From: Triticum aestivum
Lineage: Eukaryota; Streptophyta; Magnoliopsida; Poales; Poaceae
Assembly: GCF_018294505.1 (NCBI RefSeq)
Contig: NC_057801.1
Coordinates: forward strand, 432,734,741 to 432,798,740
Length of the DNA: 64,000 bases
Reading direction: 5' to 3'
Shown: positions 20,621 through 31,885 of the stretch, piece by piece
Position numbering within the stretch: the stretch's first letter is position 1
Layout: every line of letters starts with the position of its first letter
The notes under the pieces: model-generated
Told to the model about the DNA's origin: nothing
Databases searched by the model: none
What the model saw: only the letters and a program-made list of their open reading frames with translations
Program-made: the position numbers and the translations under genes

Positions 20621-22717
20621 TTAACTATAGCCTGAAGTACAAAGTAAGTTAAGATTGCGCCTACAGCCTACAAACTGTGGTTGTGGAAGAGGCTTCGTGA
20701 AGATGTCAGCAAGTTGATCCTTTGATGAGATGAACTTGATACTGAGAAGCTTCTGTGCAACACGTTCTCGAACAAAATGATAGTCCACCTCAATGTGTTT
20801 CGTCCGAGCATGAAACACCGGATTAGATGAGAGATAGGTAGCGCCAATGTTGTCACACCAAAGCACTGGAGAACGAGCAGGAGGAACTCTCAATTCTCTC
20901 AACAAGGACTGAACCCATATGATCTCAGCAGTTGCATCAGCAACTGCTTTGTACTCAGCTTCAGTACTGCTGCGAGAAACTGTAGCCTGCTTACGAGCAT
21001 TCCAGGCGATCAAATTAGGCCCAAGGAACACTGCATATCCCCCCGTGGATCGCCTGTCATCAGGACACCCGGCCCAATCTGCATCGGAAAAGGCTGAGAT
21101 CTCATAAGATGGTGCAGGCTGGAGGAGTAAACCATAAGAGGCTGTGAAACAAATATAACGCAGAATGCGTTTCACAACTGACCAATGAGACGTCCTGGGC
21201 GCATGAAGATACTGACAGACACGGTTGACTGCATAAGAGACATCTGGTCTGGTGATAGTAAGATACTGCAGACCACCAACAAGACTACGATACTCAATAG
21301 CATCATCCGGTGAAAGAAGGTCTCCATCCAGGGCAGACAACCGATCAATAGCAGACATCGGAGTGGTCACATGTTTACACTTCAGCATGCCAGCACGACG
21401 CAATAGATCCAGAGAATACTTCTTCTGAGTAAGTGTCAACCCAGCAGAAGAGCGTGAGACCTCCAGACCAAGGAAAAAATGCAGAGCACCTAAGTCCTTG
21501 ACAGCAAAATCACCACTCAAAGCAGCTACAAGACGATCCGCAGCAGCAGCAGAGGAACTGATGAGGATGATGTCATCAACATAAACCAGGAGATACATTG
21601 TAACCTCAGGACGCTGAAGAAGGAACAAGGATGTGTCAGCCGTGGAGGGAAGAAACCCAAGAGCCCAAAGAACAGAGCCAAGGCGTGCATGCCACGCACG
21701 GGGAGCCTGTTTAAGTCCATATAGCGCCTTATCAAGACGACAAAGATGATGAGGATGTGCAGGATCAACAAAACCAGGCGGCTGACGCATATAAACTTCT
21801 TCCTCCAGAACACCATGCAGGAAAGCATTCTGCACATCAAGCTGACGAAGAGACCATCCTCGGGTAACAGCTAGAGACAACAGCAGACGAATGGTAGTAG
21901 GCTTGATAACTGGACTGAAGGTGTGTTCATAGTCAAGACCGTACCTCTTCTTGAAACCCTTAGCAACAAGCCGTGCTTTGTAGCGCTCAATAGAACCATC
22001 AGCATGTCTCTTGACTTTAAAAACCCACTTGGAATCAATAATGTTAACACCAGGCGTTGGAGGAACAAGATGCCAAGTGTCATTCTGAAGCAGAGCCTGA
22101 AACTCCTGCTCCATCGCAGCCCGCCAATGAGGGATCCCCAGTGCAGCTTGAAAATGGCGAGGCTCAGCAGTGGGATCTGCAGCAATATGAGCCACGCAAG
22201 CGGCAAGCCATGCGGTGGCCCCATCAGTGCGTTTCTTAGGCCACGCGATAGTCCCATCAGTGCGTTGTTTCGGCTGAAAAACCCCTGTCTGACTGCGCGT
22301 GCGAGGACGAAGAACAGCAGCAGCCGGCTGTGGCGACGTGACTGGGCTCGGCACAGGTGGCGAGGCATCAGCCGACAGGCTAGCACCCAGGCCGTCGTCA
22401 GGGCCACCTGGCTCCAGAAGGAGCAGCGACATCGGGCCAGGTGTGGCCGGCCGAGCCAGCCCCGGCGTTGGGCCGGGTGAGGTCAGCCTAGTCGGCGGAG
22501 AAGGCCCAGCGACTGGGCTGGGGGTTGCGGCAGACGGCCCAGCCAGGCCAGGCGCGAGCGACTCATGCGAGGCGGGCGAGGACGGCTCCCGCGAGGCGGG
22601 CGAGGGCGGCGCCTGCGGGTCGGGTGAGGGCGAGGGCGGCACCCGCGAGGCGGCCGCACCCGATATGCATGTCCCATGCAGATCCACGTCCCGCTCCGGA
22701 TCATCATCATCTGGCAC
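20621..22717 (-). pseudogene. Copia reverse transcriptase and RNase H (pol C-terminal part)
   Basis: A 698-codon open stretch. It begins in a proline-rich linker between integrase and RT. The RT has [24 protein letters not shown], the catalytic DVQNAFLHG and YVDDIILIS boxes, and [11 protein letters not shown]. RNase H follows with [31 protein letters not shown] and [11 protein letters not shown]. All key catalytic residues are visible, so this segment is intact. It is separated from the rest of the polyprotein by a TAG at 22718-22720, in the same frame, and would not be made unless read through. The frame ends just before the polypurine tract, as expected. Confidence 0.93.
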
Positions 22718-23764
22718 CTATTCATCAAGAAGCTCAAGACGAGCACCACGGAGAATACCTGTAGCATGATTAGGAAGCAACGCAGGAGCATTTGCAACAT
22801 CCACAAATTGATCACGCACAGGTACGGAAGAGTGGACAGGTGGCATAGGAGTTTCAGAGTTATTCGGAAGTGCATGAAAAGGGAAGACATTCTCATCAAA
22901 AACGACGTCACGAGAAATGTAGACGCGGTTGGTGGGAACGTGTAGGCATTTGTACCCTTTGTGAAGGGAACTGTACCCAAGAAAAACACACTTTTTAGAC
23001 CGAAACTCTAACTTACCTTTGTTGTATGGACGCAAATGAGGCCAACATGCACACCCAAACACTTTGAGGAAAGTGTAATTTGGGATTTGGTTGAGCAAGA
23101 GTTCAAGGGGAGTTTTCATATTCAGAAGTCGTGAAGGCAGCCTGTTTATCAAGAAACAAGCGGTGGAGAAGGCATCACTCCAAAACCGAAACGGAACGGA
23201 GGCATGAGCTAGCAAAGTAAGGCCAGTTTCTACAAGATGACGATGCTTACGTTCGGCGGTGCCATTCTGTTGATGTGTATGAGGACAAGACACACGATGC
23301 GAGATCCCAAGCTTGTTGAAAAAAGTGTTGAGGTTGTGATACTCACCACCCCAGTCAGATTGGACATGAATAATTTTCTGCTTAAGGAGACGCTCAACAT
23401 GTGCTTGAAACTAAATAAAAACATCGAACATATCAGATTTTTTCTTAATAAGGTAAAGCCAAGTAAACCGACTATAAGCATCAATGAAGCTGACATAATA
23501 ATTATGGCCACTAACGGATGTTTGGGCATGACCCCATACATCAGAGAACACAAGCTCAAGAGGATGGTTCACAACACGACTAGACTCTGAAAACGGAAGT
23601 TGGTGACTCTTGCCCTGCTGACAGGCATCACAAATGGTTCCAGCAGTTTTATTGGACACAACTGGTAGTTCATGACGATGTAGCACATGACGAACTATAG
23701 GAGCAGCAGGGTGACCCAGGCGTGCATGCCAATGTGTAGATGACACACGAATGCCGCTGAACGC
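22718..23764 (-). pseudogene. Copia integrase, interrupted by in-frame TAG codons
   Basis: The integrase reads continuously in one frame apart from a TAG at 23411-23413 inside the domain and one at its end (22718-22720). The zinc-binding head is seen as HARLGHPAAPIVRHV followed by CDACQQGKSHQLPF. The catalytic core has FSDVWGHAQTSV (first Asp), the second Asp just past the stop in a DWGGEYHN block, and GTAERKHRHLVETGL (Glu). It would insert the element DNA into the genome. The reading frame is kept across the stops, which points to single-base changes rather than larger damage. Confidence 0.9.
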
Positions 23765-25721
23765 CTAAGGGGAGGATTGCATAGGAGATGTAGGCGGCAC
23801 GTCAAGTGCATATAAGCCGTGGCGAAGACGACCGCTAAGCAGAATGGCCCTCGTGTCCCGATCCTTGATAAAGAAACGAAAAGGGTGAAACTCAGCAAGG
23901 ACATTATTATCACGGGTAAGTTGAGGAATAGACAACAAACTACATGTAGCAGTGGGAACACGAAGGACATTGGAAAGATGTAGTTTGTGAAAGTTATGTG
24001 TAAGGAGTGAGGCCTGACCAACATGAGAGATGTGCATACCTGCTCCATTGGCTGTGTGCACCTGATCATGACCGCGATATGGTTCCTTGGTGGAAAGCTT
24101 GGCCATCTCGTTGGTGAGGTGGTTCATGGCCCCCGTGTCCATATACCACATAGGATCGATGGAGTAGGACGGGGTGCACCCATGATCATGACTTGTCACC
24201 GCAGCAGCCTGTTTTTCATTCCCCTTGCCATTATTTCCTAGGCCGAGGAAGTCTTGCTTGTAGCGCCGGTGGCACCGGGAGGCGATGTGACGCTCAAGGC
24301 CACACAGCTGGCAAGCCTGCTGAGCACCACAGCTAGGGCAGCAAGCCACCGGACGAGTGCCGCCAGTGATGGAGGGCGGGGTAGCGCGGGCCTGCGAGGA
24401 CGAGGACGAGGCCGCCGGTTTCCCGCCCGGGGATGGTGACGGCTTCTGCAGCTTACCACGGGATGCGGCGTTGGTAGATATGAAGCTCGGGGAGCCACGA
24501 CGCGCTTTGATGCGCTGCTCACGACCCAGAAGACGTGCATATAGCTCTCGTGGCGGAAGTGGCGCCTCACGACCATGAATATTCTCGACGAGATTGTCAT
24601 AATCATCATCAAGACCATTGAGCACGTGGGTGCTGAACTCCTCATCTCCAAGGGGCTGACCGGTTGAGGCCAATGTGTCCGCAAGACCCGACATCTTGCT
24701 AAAGTACTCGGTGATAGAGAGACCACCAAGTTTAGTCTCCCCCAACTCGGTGCGTATGGCATGAGCACGCGCCGTAGACTGTGAGGTGAAGCTGCTGTGA
24801 AGTGCCGACCAAGCATCTCGGGACGTCGCGGCGAAGATGACCAGCGATGACACGCTCGGAGTGAGCGATGACTGGATAGCGGAGAGAATCGCCTGATCCT
24901 GAGCCACCCACACGTGGTACGCCGGATGATACAGCGGTGGGCACGGGATGGAGCCATCGACATACCCCTCCAGGTAGCGGCTGCGAAGAAGGGGTAGCAC
25001 CTGAGCTCGCCAGGACAAATAATTATCCGGCGTAAGCTTCACCGGAAGGAGGTGTGAGAAGTAAAACGGCGTCGGCGCGGTCATGTGATCCGCATGAGGC
25101 TGTGCCGGTGGCGCGTAGCAGCCCATCATCAGATCCATCTCCGGGTTGGGGGGGGGAGCGCCAGGTGCGCACCCGCGTATGGTGACGCCGAGTATGCGCC
25201 TGCAGGGGCGGGGCCATGGCCCGAGCCAGCCGGGGCTCCGGGCAGCACAGGGGGCGCAGACCCTTGAGGCAGCATGGGCAGCTGCACCTCGTAGGCCGAT
25301 GGGTATGGCGCCCCAACGCCGTAGGTTGGCGCCAGACGGACGATGGCAAGGGTGCGGCGCCGAGTGTCGAGGCAGGGGCGCCGAACCAGGGGGCGCCATA
25401 CGACGGAGGCAGGGCGCCGAGGGGTGAGGCAGGGGCGCCATACACAGGCGCAGGCCCGCGGACCCCCGGCGGCCCAGCGGTGACGGCTGCGGAAGACCCA
25501 CCAGATGGGATCGGCGGGGGCAGGTCACCCGTCCCACTTGACCCGTGAGGGAGGGCCGCGGGTGGCTGCCGCCAGGCCGTAGCCAAGGGGCGGGAGGCCA
25601 TGAAGGGCGACGAAGAAGCAAGCGCCTAGGCCGACGCGGCATCAGCGATGGCAGCGGCCGAGGGATCGGCGGTGACAGGGGCCGATGCGGCGAAGGCGGC
25701 GCGAGGGGCAGCGGAAGACAT
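23765..25721 (-). pseudogene. Copia gag and protease, with N-terminal TAG and frameshifts
   Basis: The likely start is the ATG at 25721 (MSSAAPRAAF). A TAG occurs in frame at 25626-25628. Within the proline- and alanine-rich N-terminal region the natural frame changes, so at least one indel is present around 25300. Downstream there is a gag domain (LTPDNYLSWRAQVLPLLRSR, then a UBN2-like core to DDDYDNLVENIHG). A zinc knuckle follows (CQLCGLERHIASRC), and then the protease active site WYMDTGAMNHLT. The frame ends at TAG 23765-23767, exactly at the gag-protease to integrase transition; the same frame then continues into integrase. Confidence 0.88.
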
Positions 25722-25735
25722 ATCGAAACCCTAAA

Positions 25736-25744
25736 CTGATACCA
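25736..25744 (-). other. Primer-binding site of the short-LTR Copia element
   Basis: TGGTATCAG on the element strand, directly next to the 5' LTR, complementary to the 3' end of plant initiator tRNA-Met. Confidence 0.85.
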
Positions 25745-25879
25745 TGTAAAACGTAGAGTTTGGGAAACTGCTCGACACCCTAAACGGGGTGTGGCTATCT
25801 CATTATATAGGAGTACCAAAGGGTATAATACAATTAGATATGTGTACAAGGGGTCCACGTATATGTATACAGTCTAACA
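25745..25879 (-). repeat. 5' LTR of the short-LTR Copia element
   Basis: 135 bp, differing from the 3' LTR at two positions (within GGGTATAATACAATTAGATA on the plus strand). It ends at target repeat TGGCC (25880-25884). Confidence 0.95.
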
Positions 25880-26259
25880 TGGCCCATTGTGACCCTGGCC
25901 GCCCCCCCTCGACATCAGATAGCACTACAAAAAAAGACACATCCGTGACATTTTGGGCTGAACGATTTTTTTTTTCATGCTTATGACACTTCTATAATGA
26001 TAATTGTGACAAAACCTGATATCATCATAGATGTGGTGGGCTCCTACTTCTATGACAAAAAATCATGACAAAAAATGAGTTTTTCGTCCTGGGCGGGCTG
26101 GAGAGGCAGCTGCATGACATTCTTTGGGCCGTCCATGATGGAAAAAACCGTTGTAGAAGCGAGGGCAAGGAAAATTTCGGGGAGTTCCCGGTTACGGTGG
26201 GTGGTCGGGGGCCGAGCGATGCGTGTTTCTCTCGTACAAGTACGCGTGTGAGTGCGAGG

Positions 26260-26420
26260 CGTTGGGCTCTAACTAAACCAGAGCGAGGCGTTGGGCTCTA
26301 ACTGAACCCGAGCGATTGCACTAGCTACGTTACTGAACACGAGCGATCGATCCCTTGCTATTAACTGAACCCGAGTGATTCCTTCGCTATTGCTGCTAAC
26401 TGAAGCCGATCGAACCCTGC
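26260..26420. repeat. CACTA subterminal repeats (AACTGAACCCGAGCGAT type)
   Basis: Several short, degenerate repeats with the core AACTGAACCCGAGCGAT or a close variant between 26270 and 26410. Repeated subterminal motifs of this sort are the usual binding sites for CACTA transposase. Confidence 0.6.
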
Positions 26421-26479
26421 TGCCTCCTTCCCTTGATGAACAGTGATCGTTGTTTTTTTGGGGGGGGGGTTGGGTGAAT

Positions 26480-26905
26480 AGTTCCCAGTGGGGGTGGATG
26501 AACAGGACCCCGTGGTTTTGCCTCTGGATGAATAGGACCCCGATCGAGCCGGTTGGGGGTGGATGAACAGGACCCCGTGGAGGACTGGATGAACAGGATG
26601 ACCCCGTGGAGGGCTGGTTGAATAGTAGCCGGTGAAGGGCTAGATGAACAGTAGCCCGTGGAGGGGTGGTTGAACAGGACCCCGTGAAGAGGGCTGGTTG
26701 AACAGTAGCCGGTGGAGGAGTGATGGAGGCTGGATGAACAGGAGCCCGTGGATGAACAGTCGCAGGTGGAGGCTGGAGGAGGTCGACGGTGGATAAACAA
26801 TAGCCCATGGAGGCTGGAGGAGGTCAATGGTGGAGATGAACAGTATCCCGTGGAGTCCTGTTTTGCGGTACGCCACACCCCTCCTGATGAACAGGACCCC
26901 CATTT
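26480..26905. repeat. Irregular minisatellite, GATGAACAGGACCCCGTGG core
   Basis: About 13 copies of a 19-base core (GATGAACAGGACCCCGTGG and variants such as TTGAACAGTAGCCGGTGG), spaced roughly 20-45 bases apart. Linkers such as GGAGGCTGGA also recur. All copies have the same direction. Length and spacing vary, so it is a degenerate tandem family rather than a clean array. It lies next to the CACTA end and may be part of its subterminal region. Confidence 0.75.
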
Positions 26906-27056
26906 TGACCGTAGCGCTCCAACACAAGTCCGTTTCCGTTGGATACACAAAGGAGACTACAGCACACCCACACTTCTTAATCGAGCAAGTTCAACAATTA
27001 AACAAAGCTAGCTGGCGTAAACATTACTCTAAAAAATTAAAGACATGCGCTCTTTA

Positions 27057-28240
27057 TTAAACAAAACAAAGAGTACTACTATGGCTTGTGCTCGTCGATC
27101 TCCGCCGCCTCCTCCATGTCCATCTCGTGCCCGACGGTCTCCTGAGGAAGGGGCTCCATGGCATCCATCGCACCACACTCGGAAAGCATCTCACCATCTC
27201 TTTGGAAAAGGACGCCACGAGCTGGGCGTGGGCGGCTGCTATCTGGGCTTGGACGGGCTCCGTCGTTGCAAGGTATGCAGTGGCGATTGCCAACTCTTCG
27301 GTCATGGGTTGCCGACCGTTGTCGGAGAAGCTTTGTTTGATTTGTGCGGTGACCGCCACGAGCTCGGCGTGGGCGGCCTCGACATGGTCGTGGGCAGCCT
27401 CCATTAGGGCTAGGGTTTTTATCAGTTTTGCCATCGGCTGTATAACGCTACTCAGTTTTGCCACTAAACATTTTCACTACTCAAAAGTGCCACTGTTCTA
27501 TTAGATCAAGCTCAAAAAGACCATTTTTCACCGTTACCGTTTGGTCAATACACGTTGACTGAAGGTAGATGACCAAACTACCCCGTGTTGGATTATTATT
27601 CCATGTAAACATATAAGGGATATATCTCCTTTTTAATCACAACATCTCATTAGCTTAGTCGGTTAGCTCGCACCTATTTGGAGGTCGTGGTCTTGGGTTT
27701 GAAACCTCGTGACACCAATTTTTATTCTCTTTTCATGCGCCCGTTACAAATGGTCCCACAAGTCAACAGAGAGAGGAGAGTTAACAAACGGGATAGGGGT
27801 ATTTTTGTCATCTACCTTCAGTCAATGTGCATTGACCAGACGGTAACGGTGAAAAATGGTATTTCTGAGTTTGTGTCTAACGGAACAGTGGCATTTTTGA
27901 GTAGTGAAAACTTTTAGTGGCAAAACTGAGTAGTGTTATACAGCCGATGGCAAAACTGATAAAAACCCTTAGGGCTAAGGTCACCGCTGTGGAACGCATA
28001 ATTGTTGTGCCACTCTCGCTAGTTTCTATCCCTGAGGTAGATGTTGTTGCCGCCACCTAAGAAGCAACAACGGCCGTTTGGGCTGCCTTGTCCGCCCGGT
28101 CACAGATTGCGGCCGCACTCATGCACCTTGTTAGCACGCGCATGGCGGCTGCGGCCGCACTCTTGCCAGAGTGGCCCGCCGAAGTTGCCCTCATGACGCG
28201 GGTCCACGTCCCCATCTTTCACCGGCGACGATTGAACAGT
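27057..28240 (-). pseudogene. Degraded CACTA-internal reading frame, split by a MITE
   Basis: On the minus strand a coding-like frame can be followed from about 28240 (RVMRATSAGHSGKSAAAAA). It passes a TAG near 28060 to the MITE insertion. After removal of the MITE it continues in frame with LALMEAAHDHVEAAHAELV, then EELAIATAYLATTEPVQAQI, to a stop at 27057. The product is alanine-rich and helical, without a domain that I recognise, and ends in a Ser/Thr-rich tail. It may be an accessory CACTA protein or part of a captured gene. It is not a transposase by any visible motif. The MITE at 27413-27968 and the TAG make it inactive. Confidence 0.4.
27413..27968. mobile_element. Mutator-type MITE with long TIRs and 9-bp TSD
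   Basis: A 556-bp element with terminal inverted repeats about 170 bp long. Both begin GGGTTTTTATCAGTTTTGCC and pair well out to the GACTGAAGGTAGATGAC block. It is flanked by a perfect 9-bp duplication TTAGGGCTA (27404-27412 and 27969-27977), the Mutator signature. It has no transposase. The centre carries a tRNA-like segment (27652-27716) with a box-B-like GGTTTGAAACC. It lies in a minus-strand reading frame of the CACTA element. Confidence 0.9.
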
Positions 28241-28509
28241 GAAGTGATATTTGGGGAGCGAGCTAGTGTGCTTGACACATCGGCTCTGGACTGTAGTCAA
28301 CACACCTTCTCGCGTAAGCCATAGGCATACTATACACCGACGATGCTCTAGGATATTTTGTACTGCATCTCACCCGGTTGGTGATAATAAATTGTGTGGG
28401 ATCTACTTGATTTTTCATCTTGATTTGAATTACATAATGGGGTCACAACGGCAATGGATGGTGTTTGAATTGCTAGACCTTTTATCTGCAGTGAACATGC
28501 AACTATATG

Positions 28510-31360
28510 TGTGTCGTAAAAAATTGGAATTATTCAGGGTTCGTTTAGGAATTTTGTACATTAAATTGGTTTTCTATCCATTTCATGTGCACAATTCAAA
28601 ATTAAAGCGCATGCACATGCTCCGGTGCACCAACATGGGTTGTAAAATCATATATGTGTCTATGGGTTTATGCTTATGTGCCATGCAAGAAATGGGGATG
28701 AATTTTGAACACCACGACGCTGTGGCTCTCCAGCAAATGTTGAGGTACTTGCTTTTGTAATTCTAGTAAATCCAAAACCCATCTGAAATTCATGAACCTT
28801 GGCATGCTATCATGGAATGGCATCAACATCCTGGGGTAATAAATATTGTCCCATTTGGGGAAGGTTATGGTATAAGCTTCTCACAAACCAGAGCTTCTCA
28901 CAAGAAGCCTCATGGTTCTGTTAGGGAAACGTGTGAACTTTGTTGACAAAACGATATTCGTCGCCTCTTCTTCCTTTCAATTTTTTTCCCGGTGTCAACA
29001 TAGAACAACAGGAGTGTCGTGTTAAATTTTGGATTTTTTCGGGGATCGTTTGGACATTTTTATACATTAATTGAGTTTCTAGGCATTTATGTGCATAATT
29101 CAAAATTGAACTACATGCACATGCTCCAGTCCATAACAATGGGTTGCAAAATCAAATGTTTGTCCTTGGTTGCAAGCTTAGGTCACATGCAAGAAATGAG
29201 AATGAATGTCACACACCTTGACACTGTCGCTCGACTGCTAAGATTGAGATACATGGTTTTAAAAATTTAGTAAATCGAAAAATTGTCTGAAATTCTTGAA
29301 ACCTGACATGATATCATGGAACGGCAACGACATGTCGTTGTAAAAATATAGTCCCATTTGGGGCAGGTGTGGGTATAAGCTTCTCGCAAACCAGAGCTTC
29401 TCTCACAACAAGCGTGATGGTTCGGTAGGGTACGTGCCACCTCGGGGGAAGAAACAATATATGTTGCCTCTTCTTACTTTCAAAATGTTTCCCGTGTCAA
29501 CATAGAACAACACGAGTGTTGTGTCAATTTTTGGGATTTTTCGAGGTTCGCTTGGACATTTTTAAACATTAACTCAGTTTTCTATGCATTCATGTGCATA
29601 ATTCAAATTTGAACTATATGCACATGCTCTAATGCATATAAATTAGTTGAAAATTCAAATCAGTGTCCTTGGTTGCATGCTTAGGTACCATGCAAGAAAT
29701 GGGAATGAATGTCAAACACCCTGCCACCGTCACTCGACCGCAAACATTGAGATACCTAGTTTTTAAATTCTAGCAAATCCAAAACTCGTCTGAAATTCAT
29801 GAAACTTGGCATGCTATCATGGAGCGGCATGAACATGCCGTGGTAAATTTTTTGTCCCATTTGGGGCAGGTTTGGGGATATGCTTCTCACAAACCAGAGC
29901 TTCTCACAACAATCCTAATGGTTTCGGTAGGGAACGTCCCACCTCTGGGAATGAAACAATATCCATTGCCTCTTATTTATTTCAAACATTTTCTCGTGTC
30001 AACATAGAACAACAGGAGTGTTGTGTCAATTTTCCAGATTTTTCGGGGTTCGTTTGGACATTTTTGTGCATTAATTGGGTTTTCAATGCATTTATGTGCA
30101 TAATTCAAATTTGAACGACATGCACATGCTCTAATGCATATAAGTTGGTTGAAAATTCAAATATGTGTCCTTGGTTATATGCTTAGGTCCCATGCAAGAA
30201 GTGGAAATGAATGTCAAACACCCTGCCACCGTCACTCAGCCGCAAACATTGAGATACCTGGTTTTTAAATTCTAGTAAATCCAAACTTGTCTAAAATTCA
30301 TGAAACTTGGCATGCTATCATGGAGAGGCATCGACATGCCATAGTAATTTTTTTATCCCATTTGGGGCAGGTTTGGGTATATGCTTCTCATAAACCAGAG
30401 CTTCTCACAACAAGCCTGATGGTTTCGTTAGGGAACGTCCCACCTTTGGGGACGAAATGATAACCATTGCCTCTTATTGCTTTCAAAAAATTTCTCATGT
30501 CAACATAGAACAACAGGAGTGTTGTGTCAATTTTTGGATTTTTTAGGGTTTGTTTGGACAATTTTATGCATTAATTGAGTTTCCAATGCATTTATGTGCA
30601 TAATTCAAATTTGAAGTACATGCACATGCTCTAATGCATATAAATTGGTTGAAAATTCAAATATGTGTTCTTGGTTGCATGCTTAGGTCCCATGCAAGAA
30701 ATGAGAATGAATGTCAAACACCCTGCAACTGTCACTCGGCCGCAAACATTGAGATACCTGGTTTTTATATTCTAGTAAATCCAAAAGTCGTCTGAAATTC
30801 ATGAAACTTGGTATGCTATCATGGAGCGACATCAACATGTCGTGGTAAATTTTTTGTCCCATTTGGGGTAGGTTTGGGTATAGTCTTCTCACAAACCAGA
30901 GCTTCTCACAACAAGCCTGATGGTTTCGGTAGGGAACGTGCCACCTTTGGGGACGAAACGATATCCTCTACCTCTTATTGCTTTCAAAAAAATTCTAGTG
31001 TCAACATAGAACAATAGGAGTGTTGTGTTAAATTTTGGAATTTTTGGGGTTCGTTTGGACATTTTTATACATTAACCTGGTTTTCTAGGCATTTTATGTG
31101 CATAATTCAAATTTGAACTACATGCACATGCTCCAGTGTATATAAATTGGTCAAATCTTTGTCCTTGGGTGCATGCTTAGGTTCCATGCAAGAAATGGGA
31201 ATGAATTTCAAACACCAGGGCACTGTTGATTGCCGGCAAAACATTGAGATACTTTGTTTTTAAATTCTAGCAAATTCAAAACTCATCTGAAATTCATGAA
31301 GCTTAGCATGCTATCATGGAATGGCATCCAACATGTTGTGGTATTTTTCGTGTCCATTTT
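28510..31360. repeat. Tandem array of about 5.7 units, 500 bp each
   Basis: The landmark AGAACAACAGGAGTG occurs at about 29003, 29505, 30007, 30505 and 31010 (some copies with one change), giving periods of 498-504 bp. Other landmarks repeat in phase: GTGCATAATTCAAATTTGAA, CATGCAAGAAATGGGAATGA, GAAACTTGGCATGCTATCAT and ACAAACCAGAGCTTCTCACA. The first unit (from about 28510) is most diverged and the last is cut short near 31360. The central units (29500-31000) are closest to each other, as expected for unequal exchange. No coding frame persists through the units. It lies inside the CACTA element. Confidence 0.92.
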
Positions 31361-31439
31361 GAGAGAAGGCGCACTCGAATAACATCCAACAAAGGCATTT
31401 TGAAACAAATAGCTGCCACTTTAACATCGCAAACATTTG

Positions 31440-31680
31440 TATAATTCAAATCATGTGCATTATGTTAACCATTCACGTGACACCATGTGTCTTGGTTTTA
31501 ATGGCTATAGGAGGTGCCGTGCGGATAGTTGCTTGACTGAACAGGAGGCGTGCGAGCGCAGTCCGGTGTGCAGGCTGACCGAGAGGCGTGCAAGCTGTCC
31601 TCCAATGCGTAGGCTCACCAGGAAGCATGTGAGCTGTACGCTGTGCAGGCTCACTGGGAAGCGAGCCCTTTGACTTCCAT
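31440..31680. repeat. Short imperfect tandem repeat, about 45-bp period
   Basis: Three imperfect units built around GTGCAGGCTGACCGAGAGGC, CGTAGGCTCACCAGGAAGC and GTGCAGGCTCACTGGGAAGC, with GCAAGCTGTCC or GTGAGCTGTAC linkers. No protein family is evident. Confidence 0.5.
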
Positions 31681-31789
31681 GGCCGCCCGCCTTCCTTTCC
31701 ATTAATGGCGCCTGAGCCGCTGCTTAATACGGGCGGCCTTACTATTCGCCTCCCATTCCACTCCCTCCTGCAGACCTCCACCAACGCCA

Positions 31790-31885
31790 TGGCGCAGAAG
31801 GCTCATCTGCCACTGGTCTTCAAGTTTGGTGAAGTCGACTCCGAGTCGAAGGAGATAGAAAATAAGGAGTAATGGGGCCTCATGG
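31790..31885 (+). other. CACTA-internal sequence left of the Copia nest
   Basis: A short open frame starts at an ATG near 31790 (MAQKAHLPLVFKFGEVDSES) and meets a TAA at about 31871. The nest then begins after target repeat CATGG (31881-31885). On excision the sequence joins base 63240. The frame has no recognised domain. Confidence 0.35.

Larger units (their letters stand above)
20473..25879 (-). mobile_element. Ty1/Copia retrotransposon with 135-bp LTRs, TSD TGGCC
   Basis: A complete 5407-bp element in minus orientation. The LTRs are 25745-25879 (5') and 20473-20607 (3'), both with TG...CA ends on the element strand. They differ at only two of 135 positions as read by eye, so the insertion is fairly recent. 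The 5-bp target repeat TGGCC is at 20468-20472 and 25880-25884. The primer-binding site TGGTATCAG abuts the 5' LTR (plus 25736-25744), matching initiator tRNA-Met. A polypurine tract TTGAGGGAGGG abuts the 3' LTR. The gene order gag-protease-integrase-RT-RNase H is Copia type. The polyprotein frame is broken by several TAG codons. It inserted 43 bp outside the CACTA terminus at 25923. Confidence 0.95.

Noticed and set aside
22299..22769. 156-codon plus-strand frame opposite the Copia pol
   Set aside because: Antisense shadow of the GC-rich proline linker between integrase and RT.
27652..27716. tRNA gene in the Mutator-type MITE
   Set aside because: Has a box-B-like motif but no matching acceptor stem or anticodon loop; taken as tRNA-like relic.
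28510..31360. CRISPR-like or satellite array reading of the 500-bp repeats
   Set aside because: The unit is far too long and lacks a repeat-spacer pattern, and the host is a plant.
31473..31790. 105-codon minus-strand frame left of the Copia nest
   Set aside because: Overlies the short tandem repeat and has no recognised domain; codon pattern not convincing.
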